Position numbers and translations under genes: made by a program. From contig JARGSG010000114.1 of the NCBI GenBank assembly GCA_030374805.1, positions 92,079-156,078 of the forward strand: a stretch of DNA of 64,000 bases, read 5' to 3'. This DNA is from Gracilaria gracilis. Taxonomy: Eukaryota > Rhodophyta > Florideophyceae > Gracilariales > Gracilariaceae. Below the pieces are notes generated by a model. The model did not search any database, was not told where the DNA came from, and was given only the letters and a program-made list of their open reading frames with translations. This document shows, piece by piece, positions 11,524-22,156 of this stretch (position 1 is its first letter; the number at the start of each line of letters is the position of its first letter).

Positions 11524-12055
11524 GCAGACCAGGACGTTATGGAGCTCCGTCGGTGCACCAATGAAGCTCTAAGCCCCCCCGGTCCGCTGTCTTTAAAAAA
11601 TATTGATTTTCAATATAATAAAAGACAGTCTGGGACATCGGACGGGGGTGTCGTGGGGCTTCACCGGTGCACTGATGAAACGCCACGACACCCCGGTCCG
11701 CTGTGAATAGCACGTTGGGGGTGCTACGTATTCCAGCACCTCAGCTCCGTCATTTACGGCGCGTGGACAGCGGACCGGAGTTTCGTTGCTTTTTATCGGT
11801 GCACCGATGAAGTGCCACGCTATCTCGTCCCGCTGTCCAGCCGGAGCGGCCGCCAAAAAAATTAGAAATTCTTTTCGGCGTGAGGCAGCGCTTCAGTGTG
11901 GCGTGGCGCTTTATCGGTGCACCGATGAAGCACCAGACCACCCCGGTCCACCGTCCCAGAAAACATTTGAATTATTAATTTCGACTTGGGACAGCGGTCT
12001 AGCGTGGCGTGGCGCTTCATCAGTACTCTCATGAAGCCCCATTTCACCTCTGTTT
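11524..12055 (+). repeat. Cluster of five imperfect palindromic units
   Basis: Units lie at 11524-11590, 11625-11704, 11767-11836, 11884-11954 and 11991-12055. Each has a centre related to CGGTGCACCGATGAAGC (most degraded in the last unit), inner arms pairing TGGCGCTTC with GAAGCGCCA, and outer arms pairing ACAGCGGACC with GGTCCGCTGT. Spacing start to start is 101-142 bases. Two of the spacers are themselves bounded by inverted repeats (GTCTTT/AAAGAC at 11589-11626; GTCCCA/TGGGAC at 11953-11992). Nothing here encodes a protein. The recurring 'RCTDE' frames are a translation of the palindrome. A degenerate half unit may lie at 12459-12511. Confidence 0.85.
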
Positions 12056-14399
12056 GCTTTCCTAGGGCGCTCTTGCGCAGGAAAATATTTTATTTTCCTC
12101 TATTGCTGAAAAAATGTTATGCTTGTGTACTGTACATGGTAGAAGCTTGTCGAAACTTTGTAATTGTCCCTTCACTACGCTCTCGAATTTAATATAGGCA
12201 CGATATAGAGTTTAAACTAATATTAGGCCAACACATATCCATGATAAAACACAAGGTAAGGAAAGGGATTGAAAATTTCAACATACTAAGCGATCTTTGG
12301 AGCTTTCCGTACAGTCGTAAACAACTTTTGTAATTATATGAACTAATTGCACTCTCAATGCCGTATCGAAAGCATAAAAGGAGGCGGGGAACAAAACGAA
12401 CGAACGTGATATTCACTCCCGAGCAGGGCTGGCCGTTAACAAGTTAAGGGTTTATCTGGACATGTGCAGTGGCCCCAAGCGGAGTGTCGCCTAACCTGTG
12501 CACCGATTACTTTCTTTTCGCTTCATGCTGCTTTCCCATCATGATTGTGTTCAATGTTTTGATATACACAGCGGGGTGGGCAGTGTGTGCTTTATCGCTA
12601 ATATAGATTAAATTCCACAACCGCTTGTTCCGATGTGCAGCCGTCCTCGAGAAAACGATGCTATCTGTTACTACTTCTAAATTCATGCTACATCCATTTC
12701 AAAACGAATTGACGCAGGGGGAACACAGTTCGGCACTATTGGAGTGCGGCTATATGCGTTTTTGCTAAAATTTTCATACCACTCAACCTAATTACATGGT
12801 TCAGTAAGGCAATGCGTAAATTCATTTTGAAAACTGACTGATGCAGGGGATTGGGTGATATGAATGCTCTTTCTATATACATTAGAGTTTTTTTCGCCTC
12901 TGCAAATGGTAGGTTAAGGATCCCGGAGGTCTCTGAGGTGAGAAAGGTGTTGGTGAGAAACAGGAATAACCTTTCTGCTGGAATATGTCCGCAAAGAAAT
13001 CATGTCATTCATTTTAAACGCACTGTACGATAAGTGATACAGAGCGCGATAGTGATAAGTAAGTATAGAGACCAATAGTTTTCGAAAATTTGCAGGCCAC
13101 ACCAATTCATATTTTGCCACGTGGTACAGATGTGGTTGTAGACCGTAATGTGCTCCTACAACGTGGAAGTGCACCTACTTATGTACATCTACTCCTCTGG
13201 AACCCACTAGTGTAATGGAGAAGCCTCCTATCCACGAAATTAGTCTTACTGATTCAGATCTAAACTCAACCGTTTGTTGAGTTTTCCTAACCTGTGTTCA
13301 GGGCATTAGGACTCTTTGCCAATACCTCGATAGCACTTAAAATCTCCACCTTCATAATTTCGTCACGACCTCCGGTATTTACGCTCTCTTACAAGTTTTA
13401 TTCCTATTTCGATCGTATCGTACAACTACAAGCCACGGTAACATACTGCCGTACCGATTGGGATTTTCGACGTTGCGAGGATGGTGCTTCGTTGTTTCAC
13501 AATGAAATAACCGACGAAATAGAAGGATTAGAGAGATATAGTACAACCAAATGTTGAGAAAGATGCTTCCGTATTGATTCCTTCGATCGAGGCGAGCTTG
13601 GAAAGCTTGACAAGACTGAGGTAGAAATCATGGAGTGGGTCAAAGGAGAAGATGTTGTAAAGACCAAAGATTTAGGTGAAGTTTGGAGTAGGCTCGGACT
13701 TGGGGACGGTTAGATACTTTAGAAGTAAAAGTTTTCAATTTTTTGTCCAATGGTGTTGCGGGAGGTGAATCTCAGCTAATGAAAAAGTGGAGCTGTCCGG
13801 ATTCTTGGAGAAGCGGGGAGTATAGCATGCGTGCGGCATGCGTCTAGTTTGGGCTCGAGGGGAAGATGATGAAACATGTAGATGGAAATCAAAGTGGGAG
13901 AAGGTTCATCAGAGGCATGGGTTTCAGGGACGGATATCATTGAAGATAGAGAGAATATGCTTTCTGTCGGTACTTTCGATGCAGTAGAGAGCAATTATTG
14001 GTTCAATTTGGGAGAGAACGCCATGAAGGTCTTGTAATGATAAGCCGAGGAAATTATAGGTGAGACGAGGTTGAAGGAGTTTAGATATGACAAGAAGAAA
14101 GAGTTTCATTTTTGTAAAGCGGGGAATATGGGATGAGGTTTGAGAGATGCTATCGAGCTCATGCAGGACAGGTGCTTTGGTAGAAGGACGTAGGCAGTTA
14201 GGCAAGAAGGGTGAGGTCTTCATTGATAAAATTACTACGAAGAGAGTCGGAGAGGTTGAAGTGCAATGTGAAGGGGGTGAGAGATCATGGTAGGCGTTTT
14301 CAAAAAGAGGGAGGACGGGTCGAAGTTTATTTTGGACGAGGCCCATGACATATTCAATACTGTGGCTGGTGTCTATCAGATAAGGAAATCATTGACGGC
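12056..14399. other. No recognisable gene; right part may belong to repeat A
   Basis: Bases 12056-13560 are AT-rich with no supported feature apart from the possible half palindrome at 12459-12511. Bases 13560-14399 are purine-rich on +, so C/T-rich on -, with minus-strand frames of 72 and 140 codons (13776-13994, 13924-14346). They lie directly downstream of the zinc-finger remnant of repeat A on the same strand and could be its continuation. No known domain was recognised. Confidence 0.35.
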
Positions 14400-15690
14400 C
14401 TTTATGATTGCTGCCTCGAGGCGGAGATAGCTTTCCTTCTGAGGGAGGACCGCATGGGGTGGGTGAAAGCTGGAGAGCTGGAGGTAATTTTATGGGACAG
14501 GGGTTGAAAGAGGGTGTTCTGGGAGTGTGTGAGAGTGGCTTGACGTTTGGGAAAATCAGTTTCATCTTTCCCATAAATGGTGTCAGAGAAGGGTTTCTGT
14601 GACTTAGAGAGAGTGGTGTGGGCGAGACTGATGGTACTGACCTGGTGCCGGGGGAAGTTTACTTGCAGGTAGAGGCACAAAGTTTTGTGGAAAGTGGCGT
14701 TCTGGAAGGCGAATTCAGAGAAGTTCGGGTTAAGGAGGAGATATATGAAGCTCGTCTGTTTTGCGGTGGCCGGGGGGTGGGGACGATGGATAGCTCTAAG
14801 GGAACCATGCGTTTGAGGTCGGCGTTTTCAAGGAAATGGAAGGAGATAGAACTTGAGGAGATCAGGAGAGGGAGAGGAGTAAAGGCCGCTACAGGTGATG
14901 CAGCTAGCGTCCGGGTTGTGGAAGGAGGGAAAGATGTTTTTGATATTATAAGTCATTCTTTGCAATGGGAGCGTTTTCGGAAGCGCGATTAGTAGAAAGA
15001 CGAAAAAGTAGTGGGAGTACTATTCCAACTAGTAGGTGAGAGATGGAGATGTTACACTTTGCGCTACAGGGAAGTGAGCTAAGTCAGCGCTAGGTGAGGG
15101 GAAATGGAGATGGGTGGATAGGCGGCTGGGTGCGTCTCCTCTTACGGCTTTGGATGGCGAAGATGGTGCAAGCGAAGAACAATCCGCCTCCAAAGAAGCA
15201 ATTGCGCATGGCGGGGAACGGTTGCGGAATGTTGTAGGATAGGGAGGGTACTCAGCGGGGAGCGGACTATGGTGTAGGGACAATGGAATGGAGTGAGCGA
15301 TATGGTTGCATGTGACGCGATGGCGTTTCAACACTAAGACAATAAAATCATTTCTTGTTTTCATATTCTTCTATTCCTATTCTATACGCAAATATCAATG
15401 TATGCATATCTCTATTGGAGGCCGTATATCTCTAAATATGTTCCACTTACACACTTACATTATGTTGGGAAACTAGCATGAACGGAAGAAACATGCCAGT
15501 TTGTCTTCCATCCAAACAAGCAATGATGGAAATAATCATGAATATTTCTTTCAACACAAACTAGTATAAGTGGAAATGTGGAAATACTTTCGGAAATTAG
15601 GCACCTCCAAATTTGGATAAATCCCGGGTTTTTCGATCATTCTAATTAAGTCATTTCTGACACCGAAACTAGCATTCCGATAACACCGAC
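14400..15690 (-). mobile_element. Repeat A: decayed zinc-finger element
   Basis: Read on the minus strand, it starts at 15690 with the family terminus (15666-15690). About 250 bases closely similar to repeat B follow, including the TGCTAGTTT and ACTAGCATGAACGGAAG words. The coding remnant then starts at the ATG at 15209. Its opening aligns with repeat B's zinc-finger protein (MxxC.F.G...FFA.T....IQ...RR), but the second Cys, the His and the last Cys are lost. Further matches are L(K/E)RMV, a region resembling SFSKSAFHNA, KDE...KRQ and SPAFTHPM near 14440-14560. The order matches repeat B, so A and B are copies of one element. Confidence 0.65.
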
Positions 15691-16380
15691 GTAGTCGGAG
15701 ACGGGGGTTCTCGAATGAGTTTGGGCGGTGGAGAAACGTAGATCCGTGGGATATTGTTCTCGTATAACTCCATTAAAGGTACAATAGCGGAAACCGCCTC
15801 GTGCGGTATATCTGTTAACCCACGATTGGGTTGCGCGAGGACGCTTGGCCGTGATGGTTCCTCCATTGTCGAACTCCTCGATTGGGATTCCAGTAAATAC
15901 GACTTCGGAGCGGGTGCTGGTACAACGCGGTCGCATGAGATCCTTTCATGAAGGTCCTTGATATCCAACACGACAGTGTCTATATCCGAAGCAATCGCCT
16001 TGAAAGGTCCCTCAGCACCTTGTGAAAGTTTTTGCTTTGGTACCTTTTTAGAATTGTAACACTCCTTGCGGAGAAAGACATAGTCACCTGTAGTGATAGT
16101 CTTCGGTAAAGGTAGACGGATTCGATTGTCGAAATTTTCTTTATTCGTTATTTGCACGTTGGTCATAGAATTACGAGCGATCGGCACCATCTTGGATAAC
16201 GAAGCTTTCCAAGTATCCCGGTATAACCGGTGCAAAAAAAAACGAACCCAACCTGGGTTTTGATTCGGTATCCACCGGAGGTCGACTTCTAGAGAGTACC
16301 AACTCGAATGGCGAGAGTCCCGTGACACGGTGTACCTGCGTCTTGTACGCGTAAGTAATAGCGTCCGTATAAATATCCCA
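15691..16380 (-). pseudogene. Ty3/gypsy integrase C-terminus
   Basis: The minus-strand frame contains YAYKTQVHRVTGLSPFELVL, the classic gypsy integrase signature after the catalytic core. Downstream is a GPY/F-like domain (GDYVFLRKE, then GAEGPFKAIA and VVLDI) and a proline/serine-rich tail. The DDE core itself is missing: at 16380 the sequence changes abruptly to LINE copy L-1. At the other end it runs straight into repeat A's terminus. One frameshift separates the two open pieces (near 16171-16330). No gypsy LTR is visible here. Confidence 0.75.
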
Positions 16381-17049
16381 ATTCATACGAAAATGAGAAC
16401 TCATGTACGTTTTGCTCAAGAGTCAATCGCATCTATCGTTGAAAGAAGGGTTCCGACGATGGCTCAGCGCGCTGATCGGAAGATAGACGGCAATACTGGG
16501 CCTGGGACGAATGTCCACTTTGTTTCAGAGGAAGCAAGAGCAACAGAATCTCCACAGCCTATGAGCACTTCAAATGACTCTGAACGGCCCATTACACCAG
16601 GAGACGAGCCGAACAAGACTCAACAGATATCCCCCATCGTCGAAGTTGAACAACAATCGCAGTCGTTGGAGTTGTCCACCGACACTCGGCAAAGTGTCAT
16701 TTCGATATCTGGGACAAACAATGAAGCTCATAACACGGAAATTAACGAATTCCCAGAATTCGCACAGCATACCACTGCAATCACTGCAAGTACAGGAGCA
16801 GTGACCGCCAATCCGAAAGATATCACTATGGAAGAAGCCCAAAAGAGCCCATTGGAACCGCTTCAGACTTCTAATGAGAGTCTGTTATCGGATTGGGACC
16901 ACGATGGTGCTCCCACTTATGACCACGAAATGCGTCATCCGGACAGATTGGTACGAAATATGTTCTCCGTGGGCATTAATGTGCCGTCGACTACGACGCA
17001 AACCGGTCCAATTCTACATGATGGTCACCAAAATGGTGAGGTGTTGTGA
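16381..17049 (+). pseudogene. LINE ORF1, C-terminal part (L-1)
   Basis: This is the C-terminal third of the family's ORF1 protein, a low-complexity region rich in Ser, Thr, Gln and Glu with repeated SQxxS-type segments and the conserved end DHEMRHPDRLVRN...GEVL. No enzyme motif is present. It ends at TGA 17047-17049, and the ORF2 GTG at 17046-17048 overlaps that stop. The remainder of ORF1 was lost by 5' truncation. Confidence 0.8.
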
Positions 17050-20029
17050 TTCGGATTGGTCCTTTCAACGTGAGGGGTCTCGCACATAGCGAGGACAAAG
17101 TCCACCGTGCATGGAAAGTTTTAGGATTAGACTTTCCGTGCGTTGTGGAAACAAGGCAATGTCCCTCCAATGAGGTATCGTTGACATTGCCACATGTGAG
17201 TGTGGCGCTGGAAGCGGAGTATAGGAGTCGAGCGCCGAGAGGTGGAATCACGATTTTCCATCATCAGCGCTTTTGTACGAAGGTCGTGGGCAAGTACGGT
17301 ACCGCGGCATACCAAATCCTGGCACTGAGAGTTCGCCCAGATATCAATGTGATAGGAGTATATCTTAGTCCGAGCGCTCCAGATGAAGACATAAAGGGAT
17401 TCCTGGAGCGATTGGAGTCTTTGATCCGTAGTCCGACGTGACTGGCTGGCGACTGGAATGCCCGCCATGACGACTGGTATCAACGAACAAACAGGCATGG
17501 TCGTCGCCTCCGGGCGTGGATCCGCAAATGGGACCTTTTGCTGAGGGCTCCATCCGAGTTGACGCCAATATTTCGCACCCAAAATGGTTCGAGTGTAGTG
17601 GATTTCTTCATCTCGAAGCGAGTGTCAGTTCGAAATGTAGCAACAGCAAGTGGATCGAAGGATGCGGTCTCGGATCACAACATGGTTGTTGCAGACATTG
17701 ACTGGATGAAAACTCAATTCTCACCACGAAAACCGAGGATCTCGAGGGCGCAACTCAAATGCATGGACAGATTCGAAGACGCTCAGACGTATTACAAAGC
17801 AAATTTGTCTAATGTGGCTTCAAGTTTTGACCACGCAACCGCAAAAGAGGATATGGAGGATGCTTGTAGGCACCTTGTGGACACAATCAGTAGCCCTTGG
17901 ATCACTTCCGTATCAATGCGTCCTGACGGATATCGCTTCTTCTGGGATTGTAGTCTTGACCAGTTGAGTCGTGTGCGATCTACATATTACAAACGGTGGA
18001 AAAGAAGTGGCAACATTCAAATGTGGAATGTGTACAAGGTGACTGACCGATTCATTAAACGTCGTTGTCGGGCAAAGAAGAGACAACTGTTGGACGAATT
18101 TCTTGACACCGCCGAGGACGAAACAGCATCTCAAACATTGAATCGAATCAACTCGGTGATGAAATTACGATCTCATTATAGCGCACGGGCACTGGAACGT
18201 GGAAATCCACTATACCCACAGGACTAAGCTGAGTTTATTGCCGAGTACCAGTCACCAGAATGTGGGGTGGAGGCAGCCTCATTTGATGTTCCGAACTCGT
18301 TCCGGATTGCATTGGAAAAGTCGATCAAGGACGCAAAGAAGGGAAGATCGATTGGACGTGGTAAATTGGCGTCCAAAATGCTACAGGTCAGTCCAGCTTT
18401 GTGCGCGTCCACGCTTCTGAAGCTGTGGCGGGTGTGCGGAAAGTTGGCATATCTACCTTTAGCGTTGCGACAGACACGTATATCGCCCATATACAAGAAA
18501 GGCGACATCTCGGTACCATCCAACTACCGGCCGATCTCTATTCTGTCGCACTTGTGTCAAGCAATTTCGGCAGCATTAAACTCGATTGTGGTGAACTATA
18601 TCGAGTTTCATGGGTATCAGTATGGGTTCTCAAAGGACAATGGAACGGAACAGTCGATTGTGGAGGTGAATAACTTCATCACAAACGGCCATTCGCGTGT
18701 GGCAGTACTGGATCTAACGAAGGCGTACGACAAAGTCAACCGAAAACTGTTGTCGCAAGTGTGCGCATCGAGGTTACAACCGAAGCAGGTCGAAATGACT
18801 AATTTGCTTCTGCAACCAGTCAACGCTTTCATAAATTGAAATTGGAAAGATGAGCAAGTGCAAATGACTCTTGGAGTTCTCCAAGGTGACCCATTCAGCT
18901 GTACATTGTTCAATATGTATATTGATTCCATGCTGTATTGAGTGCAGGAGGTGCCATATCATGTGTCGGATCGAGGTGCAAGTGCGTTTGCCGACGATGT
19001 GATTCTGATTGGGAAGACTGATAGCGGGCTGCAACAACTGCTAGACATATGCAGTAGTTCGGGCAAAGAAATGCAAATGCCGTGGAACACTGCAAACGGC
19101 AAGTCAATGGTACTGCAACTGTCTGCCAACCAAAATCACTCTACAATATTCACACTTGCTGGTGATGAGCTGAGCGTGGTACATAGTGCAGTATATGTGG
19201 GGGTGTCTCTAAACACCAGTGGAGTAACAGCCGACAAACACATGGAACGCGTACAAAATGCTCAACGTCGATTGGGAAGCCTAGCCGGTGCTTGTCTGCA
19301 CTGGAATGGATTTGATACGTGCAGCTGTGGGAGTTTGTACCGCGCATTTGGGAGGTCGATTTACGAGTAAGCGTTGCATCTTGTACCGCTCACACCACAT
19401 TTGGAAATGGCGATAGTGAAGCTTGAAGCAACATTCTTCAAGCTGATTCTTGGAAGAAAGGCATCTCGGTTTGGAACATATCAGGTGCCGATGATGCGTG
19501 CACTTTGTCGATTAGAGTCTGCGGCTCTGCGACGAATTGTGCTCGCCTCCAAGCATCTACAGCATTATCAATCATGTCGTGAAACGGCATTGAATCTTGA
19601 TTTGGAACACAGATCGCGGCAGTTGAAGGTGAACCGAGCATGTCGGCAGCTGTCGCTGTATAATGCGCATCCTTCAATTTCGGCATTGCCATCTGAAATT
19701 AATAATGTGCGTACAACAGGAATAAGAAGGATACGGGATGTGGAGTGGAAACTTGCCTCGGGCAAGGCGCGTTCGCAAAATCGCGTGTGCGGCAAATGGA
19801 AAATACCCACCCATTCTTCGGTTGCGAAAACTGTCGCCCAGAATGAAGGGTATCTGATGGTACTTCAATGGAGTCCCCAGCGAACCTTGTGGGGGCACGT
19901 GATGTACTTGGACACGAGTACTGGAAGTACGGAAGACTGAAGGTACTACTCGGAATGGAAGATTGGTCACCTGTAGAGAGGCAGGAGGCGACCGAAATAC
20001 TAGATGTATTGAAAGAAGCACAGTTATAA
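17046..20029 (+). pseudogene. LINE ORF2 endonuclease-RT (L-1)
   Basis: It encodes an apurinic-type endonuclease (FNVRGLAHSE start, GDWNARHDDW, SDHNMVVADIDW) followed by reverse transcriptase (SNYRPISILS, AVLDLTKAYDKVNR with the motif A Asp, LQGDPFSCTLFNMYID, SAFADDVILIGK). No RNase H is visible. The reading frame is kept over about 2.7 kb but interrupted by in-frame stops at 17439, 18225, 18837, 18939 and 19368; the frame is lost after about 19750. Its RT catalytic aspartates are present, so decay is by nonsense changes rather than loss of domains. Confidence 0.88.
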
Positions 20030-20167
20030 ATCTGTGCTATAAGTAGTAAGAACGATTGCGTTGGTTCGTAATTGACCAAATTAGTTTACATCTTGAAAGT
20101 GTTACCCTGCTACTGTTCATGGGACATTGGGAACACTTTAAATAAAATGCAATTGATTAAAGAAGAA

Positions 20168-20995
20168 AACATACACTGCTACGTTCCAGGCTTCAGCCCA
20201 AAAGTTCTTTGGCAGTTGTTTGTGGTGCAACATCGATCTGACCAAGTCCATGAGTGTTCGGTTGAACCTTTCGGCAAGCCCATTCTGCTGTGGATAGTAC
20301 GGCACTGTTTACTGATGTTCAATACCTTGGCGCTCTGGATCTTTGCGTAAACGATTGGACAGATACTCACCACCGATGTGAATGCGCAATGCACGTAGCA
20401 CACCCTCATGTGCGGTAATGGTTTTCAACTTTCTCCCAGTTTGGTTTTCCCCAAACTTGAGCCACCTCATGAACATTTGGAACACCTCATCTTTGGTTTT
20501 GAGCATATACGAGAAGCAATACCTGCTGTGGTCGTCGATGAATGTGACAGAGTAGTGCGAGCCTCCCAAGGATTTCACACTTACTGGACCTGAAATGTCC
20601 GAGTGGACAAGGTATAGTACTTGTTCTGCTCGTTCTACCCTTTGTTGGGAGTTGGAGCAAGGGTGGTCTTTCGTACTACACACGAGCCACACACATCCAG
20701 CTTCTGTGCCAAATCCACATTCAGCCCTGATACAACCTCATTGCGAGCCATCTGCTTCATGGCTTTCACATTCACATGAGCCATTCGAGCATGCCAAAGA
20801 GACAGATCTGACACAAGGGCGCTATCCACATCTGTACGATGTTCTGCAGCAGTGCGGAGGTAGTACAGGCCTTTGAAACGGCCCCCGGAGGCAACCACTT
20901 TCGACCCTTTGTAAACACATTCCTTCTCTCTTCAAACACTACCTTGCAGCCCAGATCACAGATCGCCGAAACTGAAAGCAGGTGGTACCGTAAGG
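20168..20995 (-). pseudogene. Ty1/copia GAG-pre-integrase and integrase core (C-2)
   Basis: Minus-strand pieces give the end of the protease region (RYHLLSVSAICDLG), GAG-pre-integrase (LWHARMAHVNVKAMKQ, then CGSC) and the integrase core (HSDISGP, TFIDDHSRY, GGEYLSN, and QQNGLAERFNRTL at about 20230-20290 with the catalytic Glu intact). The second catalytic Asp appears changed: LRIHIGGEY where the family has R-x-D-x-GGEY. One frameshift lies near 20640-20690. The fragment is cut by LINE L-1 on the left and by a copia LTR in the opposite orientation on the right. Confidence 0.82.
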
Positions 20996-21656
20996 TGTTG
21001 GATGTTGACCTAGTGCTGTCACTGACACCAAAAGTGCAGCAGAGCATGGGCTGTTTTGGAGGGTGCTGCTGGAAAAGCGCATATGCGCGTGTGTGCAAAC
21101 TCAACGTGAAACTGGCTCCTGATTGGCTACTGCAAATGCGCACATGCAACGTAGTGTGTACAAGTGTTATTGCACAACTGGTTTGTTCTGGGCTACACGT
21201 GTGTAGCTAGCACAGATGGGTATGCCGGACAGTATGCACAGTTATGTACACGGACATGTTGAACACATTGATTCAACTTGGTGCGCTATGGTGAGGAGTC
21301 AGGTACAGTCATGAGGATTACACGAACACTGTGGTAACATGTTGTGGAACTTATGGCATTGAGTGAATTTGTGGTTACGTGGTACTTGGTGAGCTGGAGC
21401 ATACACATATTGGTGTGGTGTACGGATTACAGTGTATTGGCACAATGTGAATTTGTGCATGGTCATTGTTATGTGTAGGCACGTAACTTGTTGTGCACTG
21501 TTGGGCACTGTTGTTCCTTGTTAGTTGTAAGCTGTCATGAATTGTGGCAGTGTTACCATGTTATGTTAGATGACAATTGGTAGTATTGAGTGTCCCTGCT
21601 TAGTGGCTTAGGTTTTACTTCGGGTGGAAGTGAGCGGTTGTTCGACGACGTAGTGC

Positions 21657-21663
21657 TATATAA
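21657..21663 (+). promoter_or_regulatory. TATA box in copia LTR
   Basis: TATATAA lies about 660 bases inside the LTR-like sequence and upstream of a pyrimidine-rich stretch, as expected for the U3 promoter of an LTR element. Transcription start is not known. Confidence 0.45.
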
Positions 21664-22002
21664 GTTGTGACAGAAGCACCTCCAAGTAAATCCAAGCCAG
21701 AGCTGGCGAACTTACTTTGCATATCCCCACCTTCCCTTTGCATCAACCTTCCCTTCCCAGCAATAACCTCCACCGGGTTATCGGCCCAGCCCCGCTGACC
21801 TCTGCCGTTATCGTTCGTCTCTCGCCGCTCTCCCACACCGCCGTTCACCGGTTTCGCTGTTCGTCTATCTCTGCCTTCTCGTTGCGTCGGGTGTGTTCAC
21901 CGTTTTGTTGGTTGGTATTGGTATTCTTTTTACGGTTTGCGTTCCTCCCTAAGGGCGTTGTGTTGGTAGTAGCTCGACGTTGACTCTCTATCGTGATTGT
22001 GT

Positions 22003-22015
22003 TTGGGTGCTCGTT
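22003..22015 (+). repeat. Target-site duplication, left (LINE L-2)
   Basis: TTGGGTGCTCGTT matches TTGGGTGCTCATT at 28718-28730 with one mismatch. The two copies bracket LINE L-2 exactly and mark its insertion into the copia leader. Confidence 0.8.
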
Positions 22016-22156
22016 CTTTTTTTTTCAATCAATTGCAATTTTATTTAAAGTGTTCCCAATGTCCCATGAACAGTAGCAGGGTAACACTTTCAAGATGTAA
22101 ACTAATTTGGTCAATTTCGAACCAACGCAATCGTTTTTACTACTTATAGCACAGAT

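Larger units (their letters stand above)
16381..20167 (+). mobile_element. LINE copy L-1, 5' truncated
   Basis: This is a non-LTR retrotransposon carrying the last third of ORF1, the whole ORF2 and a 3' end (CATTGGGAACACTTTAAATA, then an A-rich stretch) that matches the other copies. The 5' junction is inside ORF1 at about 16381 and abuts gypsy integrase. The 3' junction at about 20167 abuts a copia integrase fragment. No target-site duplication is evident. 5' truncation is usual for elements that copy themselves by target-primed reverse transcription. Confidence 0.9.
20996..22015 (+). mobile_element. Copia 5' LTR and leader, first part (C-3)
   Basis: It starts with TGTTGGATGTTG and aligns with LTRs at 56218 (-) and 58034 (+). 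Shared words include AAAGCGCATATGCG, AACGTGA-AC, GATTGG-TACTGCAAATG and TGCAACGT-GTGT-TACAAGTG. A TATATAA box lies at 21657-21663. The following C/T-rich stretch (21720-21960) looks like R/U5 or leader. LINE L-2 interrupts it at 22016 and the element resumes at 28731. The LTR end was not located. Confidence 0.7.

Noticed and set aside
11482..12034. Repeated protein-like segments (RCTDE..HPGPL) in several frames
   Set aside because: They are translations of the same palindrome on both strands and in different phases, interrupted by stops. There is no consistent frame.
10643..12055. Array of repeated units with spacers, considered as a CRISPR array
   Set aside because: The units are long diverging palindromes, spacers vary from 34 to 62 bases within the cluster and are not protospacer-like, and the surroundings are eukaryotic retrotransposons.
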